Shown: piece by piece, positions 24,586 to 33,049 of the stretch | Layout of the letters: each line of letters begins with the position of its first letter | How positions within the stretch are numbered: position 1 is the first letter of the stretch | Assembly (NCBI GenBank): GCA_028344335.1 | Contig: JAOMAZ010000011.1 | Coordinates: forward strand, 1-47,391 | Reading direction: 5' to 3' | Origin: Deltaproteobacteria bacterium | GTDB lineage: Archaea; Thermoplasmatota; Poseidoniia; Poseidoniales; Poseidoniaceae | Length of the DNA stretch: 47,391 bases | Program-made: the position numbers and the translations under genes | The notes under the pieces: model-generated | Told to the model about the DNA's origin: nothing | Database searches by the model: none | The model's input: only the letters and a program-made list of their open reading frames with translations

Positions 24586-27500
24586 GAGGCTTAATGCAAC
24601 TCTGATGTTCTTCTTATTCATCGCCCCATTGGCGATGGCATTTACACCGATTACAGAAGTCGAAGCCTCTGATGAAGGAAGGTCATTAACAAGCGATTTA
24701 CAAGTAGACCAAGTTATTATTTCCAGCGGGGGCTCAGTAGATACAGGTTCGGAAATTATCTTAGCGAGTGGACTTCATTTGGTTTCGATAAGTGTTAGCA
24801 ATATCGGAACCTCTGCAAGTGGAGGGCAGTTGATTCTAAGAAACGGTAGTTCAACTAGTGGAGCTGGCTTTGTAGTCGATTCAGTAATCATTCCATCAAT
24901 CGCTCCTGGAACTATCGGTTCACCATTGATTATTTCATGGACTGCCGAAGTCAACGATGGTGACCCCGACCAACGCCTTGAAGCAGAAGTAATAGCGACT
25001 GTTGAAGATCCAAACTCATTGAACGACAAGGGGATTTTGGATTTCACAGTCAATGACTATCAACAAGGAAATATCTCAAGCATAACAGTTCCTCAGCCCG
25101 ATTCAGGGCAATCAGAAGTTCGTATTACCGGCAATACACTTTCAGTATCTTCTATCGTTCGTAACTTAGGAACAATCAATGTTGCCGCTCAAATGAATAT
25201 ATCATTAACAAATTCCTCTGATGCAAGTAGCCCTCTGTCGGATTTATCCGCTAACAGGACTTTAGCGCCGGGTACCTTAGTTAGTATTTCTGAGGCAAAG
25301 GCTTTGAGCATTGATATGGATGTTTCTCAACTTGAGGGCGATTGGGACTTGAATGTTTCTTTGATTTATTGGGGAGCCAGTGGTAAAGTAACTGAAGTTG
25401 CGCTCCCAGCGCCAATTTCTATTGAGTTTAGTAATTATAATTCTCATCTTTCAACACCTGCCGACCGGTCTGCTCAACCAGGTGCGACAACCCAATTGAC
25501 TTTCGTACTACGAAATATTGGAAGTGCTGCTGATAGTTTTGATGTAAATATTGCAACTTCAAAAGGTTGGGCAGATAATTCACTGGATGGAACAACAACT
25601 GATGTCATAAGTATCGGAGGTATGCTCTCTCTTGTCGTACCAACCACAGTGCCAGAAAATGTAGATCGTTCTGAAATTGACAAAATAGACATTACACTCA
25701 CTAGCAATAACGGTGCATATTCCTTAAGTGGGTCGGTATCAGTAATGGCTGGCGATTTGTATCAATCAGAAGTATCCTCGCCACACATGGATGCAGAAGG
25801 TGTAGCTTGGTTAGATGGCACTGGTGGCGTGGGTGGTATTGTACTAACAGACTTAGGAAGTAATTACCTAGATGTTGATGGAATTGAAGCCATCCCAGAT
25901 GTTGAATTTAGCGGTGGCGGTGGCTCAGGTGCAATTGCAACAGCAGTTATGGACGGAACGGGTTCAGTTTCAAGTGTTATAATAGACAATGCAGGTTCAG
26001 GATATACTTCCAGTCCTTCGATTATATTTTCGGCTCCATCAAACGCCCAGCACCATACTCCAATTGTCCCAGGTTTTTCTGCTAATGTCGCATTCACTAT
26101 CCTAAACACAGGAAATACCCCCAGTTCTTTCAACCTTGAAACAGGACTATCCTCCGCTGCAAATGGATGGCAATTAGAATTGGCATCCCCTATAACTGAC
26201 ATTATCCCAGTTGGAGAAAACAGAACAGTCAATGTTAATGTATCAGCGCCTTCATTACAAAACCCATTAGACCCAAGCAATCGCCTCCGCGATGGAGAAT
26301 CGATTGGACTCTGGTTATCTGCAAGCCCAACCGTCGGCGGGGCAGGGGTTTCAGCAGAAGAGGCAATATTGGTCCAACCTACCATTATTGTTGACCCTGG
26401 TCTTGCTGAGTCTGAGATTATTCTGACTCCTGAACAAGTCTTGAGTGTAGTTGGCTCTACTGGAATTGAAGAATTTGTGGATATGCAAATTGAAGTTGTG
26501 CATAATCTTGTCAATGGCCCTTCTGATACGGTAGATGTTCAAATTGATATAGGTAATTTGACTTTTGTGCCTTTAACTAGTGGTGGAGTTGGAGAAGCAT
26601 TGCGTTGGAATGCTAGTTCATCTACTACTACAGCAAGTCTTGCCCTTGGGCAAATTCAAAGTTCTTCTCTTGGAGTCCTTGGCCCTTCCGATCTCTTGCC
26701 TCTTGCTGGAACTCTAACAATTCCTGTAATCGCTAGCCCAACGATTTCAAATGCTCAATTAAATGCAAATGTTTTCGCAACAGCTGTAACACGTTACGTT
26801 ACTATTGTCATACCAGAAATTGTTGGCGGGGAATTGAACGATGTTGGTGGAAACCTCAGTGTTGTACCTGGATTTGCATCTATTTTTGACTTGAAATTAA
26901 CGAATACAGGGAATGATATGACTGGGTATCTGATTTCAGTAGCAAACGGAGCACCGAGTGATTGGATTATTGGGGTTAATGGTGGAGCAACAACTACCCA
27001 AATTTTGTCAGTACCCCCACAGATGCAACAACATCCAAACCTAACTGGTGATGAAGTGGTGAATATTACTCTTAACCTAAGTGTTCCAGCAAATACTCCA
27101 GCAGGTATTCAAAATCAGATAGAATTAGTCATTAGTGATTTATCAAGTGGACAATTTATTTCATCTCAAACCTATGATATTACTACTGATGAAACAATCG
27201 CAATGAATGTTGAAGTTGATGAAGTAACCATGGATATTTCTATTGGAGGGCAAAAAACCCTTATGATTTACATTGAGAACACAGGAAATGTACTCACCTA
27301 TTTTGACCTTGACTTAGATACTAGTGAATCAGGTGATGTTGTATTTATCCTAGATGGGGAAGATGAAATTCCAATCGCTTCAGGATTCAGAGCTGGCGTT
27401 AGAGTAAGAGTTACTCCATCCGCAGGAGCCAATAGTGATATCAATCATTTAGCCACCTTGACTATTTCCAATAATTCAGGCATCTCTCATTCTGTTCTAA

Positions 27501-29698
27501 TCAATGTCAGCATTAATGCAACCAAAGGTGTTTTGATTTCAATCCCACCCACTCCCGACGTTATACCTGGTGATAATTTAAGTTTCACAATCAGTATCAA
27601 CAATTCAGGTAACCTTTTGCAAAATTTGACATTAATGGCCAATACCGATTCGAATTGGCCAATCTCATTATCTCTCAAAGTATTTGAGTTACTTCAAGAT
27701 GAAGAGAAAGAAGTACAGGTCACAATTGAAGTGCCACCATTAGATGAAGAAGGAGGGATGGCAAATGGGGAGGCTCATACATTCTTTGTCAATGCAGTAG
27801 ACACTATATCTGGTGAAGTTATTGGTTTAAAGACAGCTGATTTGAAAGTCGCAGCCGTTTTCCAGTTAAACTATTCAGATTGGGATGACATCTCATATTT
27901 CCATGCAACTGATATATGGGAATTTCATCCAATGCTAATGAATACCGGTAATAGTGATGTTACTGTTGAAATTGATTATGATATTTTACGGCCAGGAGGT
28001 GCTGGAATCATGCAAGATTGGGAAGTTGTACAAGGCAAGCCATCGTTGCTGAATTTGCCAATGGGAGAGTGGGTTCCCCTTGTTTTCAAGGTGAAAGGAG
28101 TAGAAATCTCCCCAGATATCGACCTAGCAGGAGAACTGCACATATCAATGCGGCCAGTTGATCAAAATATTAGTGGTTCAGCGGAATTAACTTCTAACTT
28201 GACGATGTCTAGAATGTTTTCCACTGGTGAAGCGGTTTCTTTTTCCCCTAAAGTTGGGGGTGCAGGAAGTGTGACTGTAACAATACCATGGTCTCATATC
28301 CCCACAGCAACATCAGATAGCATTGGCAATTATGAAATCTCATTATGTGGTATTGATAGGCTGATTAACAGTTCACTTCTTGTGGACCCTGGCTTTGACG
28401 AGTGGCAATTTTCCATTCAAGTCGGAAATAACGAAACAGTTTTGCCTATGAACCCAGATTGTGATTCTCCTGATTTACAAAGAATTTCTTTACCTCCAGC
28501 AATGGCTTCGATTAAACAACAAATATATTTGTGGATTGCAACACCAGTCCATCCATACCTTGTAGCAGATGATGGTTGGAATCTTTCTTTACGACTTTTC
28601 AACCTTGATGATAACCGTACTACTAATGCGACATTTGGTTTCAAAATAATAAATGAAGCCAACCCAGCACTTTCCAAACCACGACTTAGTACAGAATCTG
28701 GAGATATTGTTGAGGAAGACCTCGATATAGATTTTATTGTAGATTTGATTAACGGAGGCACTGCAACAGCAATCGGCGTTGACGTAACACTAACTTGCAG
28801 CGATGGTGCAAGCATTCTTGATGAAGCGACACAAACTATTGCAATCCTACCTCCTCAGGAAGAAACCACTCTTGAATGGAGGATTAGCCCCGATAGATTA
28901 GATTGGTGGTCTCACTCAGCTGGAATCACTTGTAGCGTTTCCTTGGAATCAATGTTAGCAGCAGGAAATGATGTTGATGATGATGAGGTAAAATTCTCAG
29001 GGACTGTGGAATCATGGGCCCCAAACACAACCATAACAGTCATCGGATTTGCCTTGATGCTAATGGCTACTGGAATTCTGATGCGGCTTGGTAGCCAGAG
29101 TGAGAAATTCATTCAGGCTGCCGCCTTTTCCGGTTCTATCGCAGCAGGACTTGCATTTCATATGGGCGCTTTATTTGAATCCGGATTCGCAACTTTCTTC
29201 AGTATCACTTGGTTATTGGTAGCAGGCATATGGATTATGTGGATTGCTTGGCGCTCTGGTGAAGAATTCCAATTGGTTCACGAAGATTATCAACGCGCTA
29301 AACAAGGCCATTCAACAATTTACAGTGACCATTTCTCAGCCCTGAAGAGTGCTAAGAAACAACTGATTACCATCATGGTAGTGCCAATCTTTGGTACTGT
29401 TCTTCTTGTCTTAGGTATTCCTCCCCGCTTGAGTCTCGATGGATTAAATATAATCATGTTATTCTCATATCTTCTCCTTGTCATCGGTGGTGTAATATTC
29501 ATCATCACTCTTGCTGAGAAGACATATGGCTCAATTTACAGCCGCCTGATAGAAATCAACGAAAAGCGGGAGAAGATGGCAATAGAATTGGGTGATCCAG
29601 CGCGTCTTCTAACCGAATTAGCACGCTCAGGCCTCGATTTGAGTTCGGTACTCGAAAATGTTGCAGACGGTTCAGAAGGAGGTGAATCAAGTGACTGA
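24575..29698 (+). CDS. Giant envelope protein with repeated beta-sandwich domains and about five C-terminal membrane helices
   Basis: 1,707 residues from ATG 24575, chosen because it is followed by a signal sequence (NATLMFFLFIAPLAMAFTP) and preceded by GGGGGAAGG. The ectodomain is a chain of CARDB/NEW3-like segments, recognisable by repeated N-x-G-x phrases at sandwich edges: RNIGSAADSFDV, LNTGNTPSSFNLE, TNTGNDMTGYLI, ENTGNVLTYFDL, NNSGNLLQNLTL, MNTGNSDVTVEI. One insert (nt about 25785-26050) is a Gly-rich repeat, with SGGGGSGAIATAVMDG and AGSGYTSSPSIIF, that recurs in the ArlF-like gene. From residue about 1,482 there are roughly five membrane helices, then a charged cytoplasmic tail. It overlaps the gene before it by 11 bases and the coiled-coil gene after it by 8. 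I infer an envelope scaffold tied to the archaellum; no enzyme motif is present. Confidence 0.75.
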   Translation: MNRERLNATLMFFLFIAPLAMAFTPITEVEASDEGRSLTSDLQVDQVIISSGGSVDTGSEIILASGLHLVSISVSNIGTSASGGQLILRNGSSTSGAGFVVDSVIIPSIAPGTIGSPLIISWTAEVNDGDPDQRLEAEVIATVEDPNSLNDKGILDFTVNDYQQGNISSITVPQPDSGQSEVRITGNTLSVSSIVRNLGTINVAAQMNISLTNSSDASSPLSDLSANRTLAPGTLVSISEAKALSIDMDVSQLEGDWDLNVSLIYWGASGKVTEVALPAPISIEFSNYNSHLSTPADRSAQPGATTQLTFVLRNIGSAADSFDVNIATSKGWADNSLDGTTTDVISIGGMLSLVVPTTVPENVDRSEIDKIDITLTSNNGAYSLSGSVSVMAGDLYQSEVSSPHMDAEGVAWLDGTGGVGGIVLTDLGSNYLDVDGIEAIPDVEFSGGGGSGAIATAVMDGTGSVSSVIIDNAGSGYTSSPSIIFSAPSNAQHHTPIVPGFSANVAFTILNTGNTPSSFNLETGLSSAANGWQLELASPITDIIPVGENRTVNVNVSAPSLQNPLDPSNRLRDGESIGLWLSASPTVGGAGVSAEEAILVQPTIIVDPGLAESEIILTPEQVLSVVGSTGIEEFVDMQIEVVHNLVNGPSDTVDVQIDIGNLTFVPLTSGGVGEALRWNASSSTTTASLALGQIQSSSLGVLGPSDLLPLAGTLTIPVIASPTISNAQLNANVFATAVTRYVTIVIPEIVGGELNDVGGNLSVVPGFASIFDLKLTNTGNDMTGYLISVANGAPSDWIIGVNGGATTTQILSVPPQMQQHPNLTGDEVVNITLNLSVPANTPAGIQNQIELVISDLSSGQFISSQTYDITTDETIAMNVEVDEVTMDISIGGQKTLMIYIENTGNVLTYFDLDLDTSESGDVVFILDGEDEIPIASGFRAGVRVRVTPSAGANSDINHLATLTISNNSGISHSVLINVSINATKGVLISIPPTPDVIPGDNLSFTISINNSGNLLQNLTLMANTDSNWPISLSLKVFELLQDEEKEVQVTIEVPPLDEEGGMANGEAHTFFVNAVDTISGEVIGLKTADLKVAAVFQLNYSDWDDISYFHATDIWEFHPMLMNTGNSDVTVEIDYDILRPGGAGIMQDWEVVQGKPSLLNLPMGEWVPLVFKVKGVEISPDIDLAGELHISMRPVDQNISGSAELTSNLTMSRMFSTGEAVSFSPKVGGAGSVTVTIPWSHIPTATSDSIGNYEISLCGIDRLINSSLLVDPGFDEWQFSIQVGNNETVLPMNPDCDSPDLQRISLPPAMASIKQQIYLWIATPVHPYLVADDGWNLSLRLFNLDDNRTTNATFGFKIINEANPALSKPRLSTESGDIVEEDLDIDFIVDLINGGTATAIGVDVTLTCSDGASILDEATQTIAILPPQEETTLEWRISPDRLDWWSHSAGITCSVSLESMLAAGNDVDDDEVKFSGTVESWAPNTTITVIGFALMLMATGILMRLGSQSEKFIQAAAFSGSIAAGLAFHMGALFESGFATFFSITWLLVAGIWIMWIAWRSGEEFQLVHEDYQRAKQGHSTIYSDHFSALKSAKKQLITIMVVPIFGTVLLVLGIPPRLSLDGLNIIMLFSYLLLVIGGVIFIITLAEKTYGSIYSRLIEINEKREKMAIELGDPARLLTELARSGLDLSSVLENVADGSEGGESSD
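29678..29684 (+). promoter_or_regulatory. Shine-Dalgarno site setting a GTG start
   Basis: GGAGGTG lies six bases before GTG 29691, inside the end of the giant envelope gene. This near-complete match to the archaeal anti-Shine-Dalgarno favours GTG 29691 over ATG 29658 as the start of the coiled-coil gene. Confidence 0.7.
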
Positions 29699-30824
29699 AG
29701 GAGGATATGGTAGTCCAAGTGGTGAAAAATCTGCTGCAATGGCTGAGATGGATTCTGCCACTCAAGAAAATCAACAATCAGCATCTTCTGCTGAGATACA
29801 AGATACCTCTAACTTGCCGGATGATTATGGGGGAGCTGCAACAACTGCAACCTCAAATACTAGCGGGGATGAAGAAGAGGGATTCACTACTCGAGATATT
29901 GAAAGGGCGAGAAGAGCCATAGCCGCCTCTCAATCAACCGCTGATAAATTACTACGCGGCTCAAGGGAATTAGAACAAACCATAAGAGGAGTACTCGATG
30001 AAGGGGGAGCCTCAGAATCTATTGAAGGATGGGTTGGGGATGCTAGGCATCAACTTGAAGCCCATGATTTATTTTCAGCATGGAGAAGTATTCGAAAGGC
30101 CGGTAAAGGCGTCAAGAGAATGGAAAAGGACATTAAGAACCTGCGCAGAAATATCGTTTTACTTCATAGGTTATTACAAGAAAAGAATATTGCAGAAACA
30201 GAACTTGAGTCCGTTATTCGGAAACTACGTTCTGTATCTATACATGCTGAAGATGGAGAAATGGAAGATGCAGCAAATGTAGTTGAGGGATTGATAGGGC
30301 AAATTGCAGGGGCTGAAACTTCAACCCTCAATCCATTTTTATTCAGAACTTTCTGGCTAGGTGTAGAAAGCCGTTGGCCGGCAGGTGGAGATTATGGTGT
30401 ACTTTTGGTTAGACTACTCAATGATGGAAGAAGGCCATTACCACCGATGAGGATGAAAGCACCTGCACCAAGAGGCTGGGTTTCAGAACCAGAATGGATC
30501 GACTTACCAAATCTACCTCCTGGCGGTTTTGTACATTTGAGATTCCACCTGACTCCAGCAGTTCCAATCGGACTTGATACGCCGCCAGTTGCTAGACGAC
30601 TTTCAGTGATGACAGCATATGAAGTGCGCCAAGGTGACATCACTTGTGTAGTGAGAGTTAGGAACAAGAGTATGGAAGTTCACAGAGACATTCTAGTTCG
30701 GCCTTGGGTTCCTTCAAGTTTTACTTGCGAAACCATTCCACTCATCAAGAGTTTAGCACCTGATGATATTGCTGCATTTCGCATTCCATTGAACATTGCA
30801 TTCGACGGAGGTCCTGATGCATAG
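29691..30824 (+). CDS. Cytoplasmic coiled-coil plus beta-domain protein, upstream of the archaellins
   Basis: 377 residues starting at GTG 29691. The first 65 residues are low-complexity Ser/Gln/Thr/Glu, probably disordered. Residues about 70-205 are predicted long helices or coiled coil (RARRAIAASQSTADKLLRG, WRSIRKAGKGVKRMEKDIK, ENIAETELESVIRKL-like heptads). Residues about 215-377 are beta-rich, with LLVRLLNDGRRPLPPMRM, WIDLPNLPPGGFVHL, VVRVRNKSMEVHRDILV and a Pro/Gly turn pattern like an immunoglobulin-type fold. No signal peptide or membrane helix. No known family recognised. It overlaps the giant envelope gene by eight bases and precedes arlB by 97 bases. It may bind the cytoplasmic tail of the giant protein or the motor, but this is inference from position. 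Confidence 0.65.
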   Translation: MTEGGYGSPSGEKSAAMAEMDSATQENQQSASSAEIQDTSNLPDDYGGAATTATSNTSGDEEEGFTTRDIERARRAIAASQSTADKLLRGSRELEQTIRGVLDEGGASESIEGWVGDARHQLEAHDLFSAWRSIRKAGKGVKRMEKDIKNLRRNIVLLHRLLQEKNIAETELESVIRKLRSVSIHAEDGEMEDAANVVEGLIGQIAGAETSTLNPFLFRTFWLGVESRWPAGGDYGVLLVRLLNDGRRPLPPMRMKAPAPRGWVSEPEWIDLPNLPPGGFVHLRFHLTPAVPIGLDTPPVARRLSVMTAYEVRQGDITCVVRVRNKSMEVHRDILVRPWVPSSFTCETIPLIKSLAPDDIAAFRIPLNIAFDGGPDA

Positions 30825-30866
30825 TGAATAAAACTCCAGTCGCCTCGGGTAAAATCGGCATTTGTC

Positions 30867-30875
30867 GGTATAACG
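30867..30875 (+). promoter_or_regulatory. Possible TATA element for the archaellin operon
   Basis: GGTATAACG in the 97-base gap before the first archaellin, about 50 bases from its ATG. A second weaker candidate (TCATATAGG) follows ten bases later. The gap also holds the AAGGTGAAGG ribosome site at 30909-30918. Suggests the archaellins can be transcribed independently of the three upstream genes. Confidence 0.3.
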
Positions 30876-30921
30876 CTCATATAGGTGATGTCTTTAGGAG
30901 AGGATGAAAAGGTGAAGGACA

Positions 30922-31473
30922 ATGAACAGAACTGAAAAAAGCCAAGGAACGAACGAAGATGCCTCAATCGGTATAGGTGCGATGATTGTATTCATTGCGC
31001 TGATTCTGGTTGCGGCCGTAGCATCTGCTGTGATCATACAAACGGCAGAGAATTTGCAGCAGACTGCGCAGCAGACTGGTGCCGATACAGAAGCAGAACA
31101 AGGTACAAAAATTATTTTGTTAAGTGCGATTATCTCGGACTCAGCCAACGATCTAGTAGTCATTACTTTTGAATTAGGTGCGGGAGGCGAAACAATCCCA
31201 GAAGCTTCGGTGTCCTGGCTGATTACCGGCGATGGCGGTGTAACTCTAACAATGGATTCGGGCGATTTCACAGCTGCCACTAACTTAGGTGGGGCAGGCG
31301 CTCCTACGACCTTTGTACCAGGTATTGCCTATGAGTATCCGCTAGACATGACCCAAACCGTATTAGCAATTAGTTCAGAATATTCATTAACAGTTGCAGT
31401 CAATGGCGGAGGAATCACCTATGAGACTCTTTCAACAGGACTTTCAATTGCAGATGGGCAGAAGGTGATTTAA
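30922..31473 (+). CDS. arlB: Archaellin, first copy
   Basis: 183 residues: the filament subunit of the archaellum. A 13-residue leader (MNRTEKSQGTNED) precedes the conserved hydrophobic assembly helix ASIGIGAMIVFIALILVAAV, followed by ASAVIIQTAENLQQ. The helix packs in the filament core after a class III signal peptidase (ArlK/PibD) cuts the leader. The residue before the predicted cut is Asp, not the usual Gly after Lys/Arg. The outer domain is short, beta-rich and Thr/Gly-rich, with few charged residues, and ends in GLSIADGQKVI. The second archaellin begins on the base after this stop, with AAGGTGATTTAA providing its ribosome site. Confidence 0.93.
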   Translation: MNRTEKSQGTNEDASIGIGAMIVFIALILVAAVASAVIIQTAENLQQTAQQTGADTEAEQGTKIILLSAIISDSANDLVVITFELGAGGETIPEASVSWLITGDGGVTLTMDSGDFTAATNLGGAGAPTTFVPGIAYEYPLDMTQTVLAISSEYSLTVAVNGGGITYETLSTGLSIADGQKVI

Positions 31474-32109
31474 ATGTACAAAGAAATTAGAGACGACGAT
31501 TCAGCTTCAATCGGAATAGGTGCTATGATTGTTTTCATCGCATTAATTCTTGTTGCAGCGGTAGCATCCGCAGTTATTATTCAGACTGCCGAAAACTTAC
31601 AGCAAAATGCTCAAGCAACAGGTGATGACACCCAGGCAGAGATTGCTGGAAAGGTACAAGTTCATGCGGCATTCGCAAATGATGCAATGGGCGGTTGGGA
31701 CTTGGTGTTCTCATTAGCCCCGGGCAGTGGAAGCATTTTAGATACTGCGATTTCATACCAAATATTCTGTATATATGACAACGCAGGTGCATCAACCTTT
31801 GGCCAAGATACAGGAACTTTCGATAGTGAGGCAATCTCTTTATTATCAGCCCACACAACTGGCACTGAAGGCGGATTTTCAACTGCTGGAACGGGTACTG
31901 GCGCTGCAATAGCTTCAGGAACAAAATATGTGTTGCCTATGGGTGTAGCTGCGGCTTTCGCTGATTGCACACCTGCTGCAGTGAACACCGGCTGGGCCGC
32001 AGGCGCTAATGATGGGGCTATCGAGTTATACATCCACGTAGCAGGTGGCGGCTCTACGCACGAAACCTTGGATGCTAGCGGTTCCCTCGCTGAAGGTGAC
32101 AAACTCTGA
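31474..32109 (+). CDS. arlB: Archaellin, second copy
   Basis: 211 residues. After a 10-residue leader (MYKEIRDDDS) the 34-residue stretch from ASIGIGAM to NLQQ is identical in protein sequence to the first copy. The outer domain has diverged and is longer, with two Cys (QIFCIYDN and FADCTPAA) that could form a disulfide absent from copy one. The C-terminus HETLDASGSLAEGDKL is alignable with YETLSTGLSIADGQKV of copy one. It is likely a minor or alternate filament subunit, or forms a heteropolymeric filament with copy one. Its ATG immediately follows the stop of copy one, so both are on one message. The downstream gene starts after 54 bases, with GGGGGTGAG close to its start. Confidence 0.93.
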   Translation: MYKEIRDDDSASIGIGAMIVFIALILVAAVASAVIIQTAENLQQNAQATGDDTQAEIAGKVQVHAAFANDAMGGWDLVFSLAPGSGSILDTAISYQIFCIYDNAGASTFGQDTGTFDSEAISLLSAHTTGTEGGFSTAGTGTGAAIASGTKYVLPMGVAAAFADCTPAAVNTGWAAGANDGAIELYIHVAGGGSTHETLDASGSLAEGDKL

Positions 32110-32163
32110 AGGTCTCTTTGGAAGACTCTCCTTTTGGGGGAACTTCCAAGGGGGTGAGTTGCC

Positions 32164-33048
32164 ATGGCTTGGCCATTAGGCTTAGGCGGTCGCAACCGGA
32201 AGCAGTCAAAGGATTCAGCAGAGGATGACATTAGTCTCCAACGATTGGAAGCAATGACAAATGTAGGTTATGAGGAAGTTCCGCTCCCTGACGAGGGTGA
32301 ACTCTCGGAGGAGGAGGCGTGGACTATCTCGCCAACAAGTGCAACGGTGAGGATCGGCTCTCAGATTGCTTCAGCAGCGGCTGAACCATCCTCTTCGGGG
32401 GCTGGGGCCAATGTTGTTGCCAGCATTGATACAAAAGGTCTCGAAAGAATGATGTCATCACGGTTAGACATGGTTGAGGATACAATCCGCTCCATGTCCT
32501 ACCAATTGACTGACGCCATCGCTTCAAGACCAACTGAGATAGTAGAGGTTGTTTCTACAGAATCTGCTGACGCGGATGATGTGGACGATTCTTCGACTCC
32601 TGAATCGGATTCAGGTGATAGATTGATTACAGCAGTTGGCCAAGTCCTTCCGGCCGGTGCTGTTGCTTCTTCACCTGTTGTTGATGAAGGGAGCCTTATG
32701 GAATTGTATGAAGCCCAAGCTTTAGCAGTCAATCCGTTTTTACTAACTCCAGATATAATTTCTGAAGTCAGTAGGTCTGTTGACGTTGGTTCTCAAACAA
32801 TCGCTGCTTTGCTGCTTGACCAGATGACCGGTATGGCAGCAACATCCTTTTTACAGAAGGCAGTCCAATCTGGAATGCTAACTGAGGATGAATATAATGA
32901 AGTAATTTCGATAGTTCATCTCGCTTTACCTGGTGATCCCGAGTCTGCTCTTGAAGATAGACTGGCCAACAAGGACTTGCTCTCGCTCTCTTCGCTGATA
33001 GCCGCATGGAGGGCAAAGGCGCAACCTGAGCCCTCGATGGAGGGGTGA
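32164..33048 (+). CDS. Archaellum cytoplasmic accessory protein in the ArlC/D/E position
   Basis: 294 residues, no signal peptide. Residues 1-90 are acidic and Ser-rich. Residues about 95-120 (LERMMSSRLDMVEDTIRSMS) are a helical/coiled-coil segment. After another acidic linker, residues about 180-285 are a compact helical domain (NPFLLTPDIISEVSRSVDVG, QTIAALLLDQMTGMAATSF, GMLTEDEYNEVISIVHLAL) that may correspond to the ArlD/E domain. Euryarchaeal ArlC, D and E form the cytoplasmic ring around the motor and link to chemotaxis through CheF. Here one protein lies where three are usually encoded. The assignment rests on gene order, coiled coil and a weak domain resemblance. It abuts the ArlF-like gene: stop at 33046-33048, next ATG at 33050. 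Confidence 0.6.
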   Translation: MAWPLGLGGRNRKQSKDSAEDDISLQRLEAMTNVGYEEVPLPDEGELSEEEAWTISPTSATVRIGSQIASAAAEPSSSGAGANVVASIDTKGLERMMSSRLDMVEDTIRSMSYQLTDAIASRPTEIVEVVSTESADADDVDDSSTPESDSGDRLITAVGQVLPAGAVASSPVVDEGSLMELYEAQALAVNPFLLTPDIISEVSRSVDVGSQTIAALLLDQMTGMAATSFLQKAVQSGMLTEDEYNEVISIVHLALPGDPESALEDRLANKDLLSLSSLIAAWRAKAQPEPSMEG

Positions 33049-33049
33049 G

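Noticed and set aside
25864-26514. Minus-strand open frame of 216 codons within the giant envelope gene
   Set aside because: Composition is that of an antisense shadow, and the plus frame is continuous with recognisable sandwich repeats.
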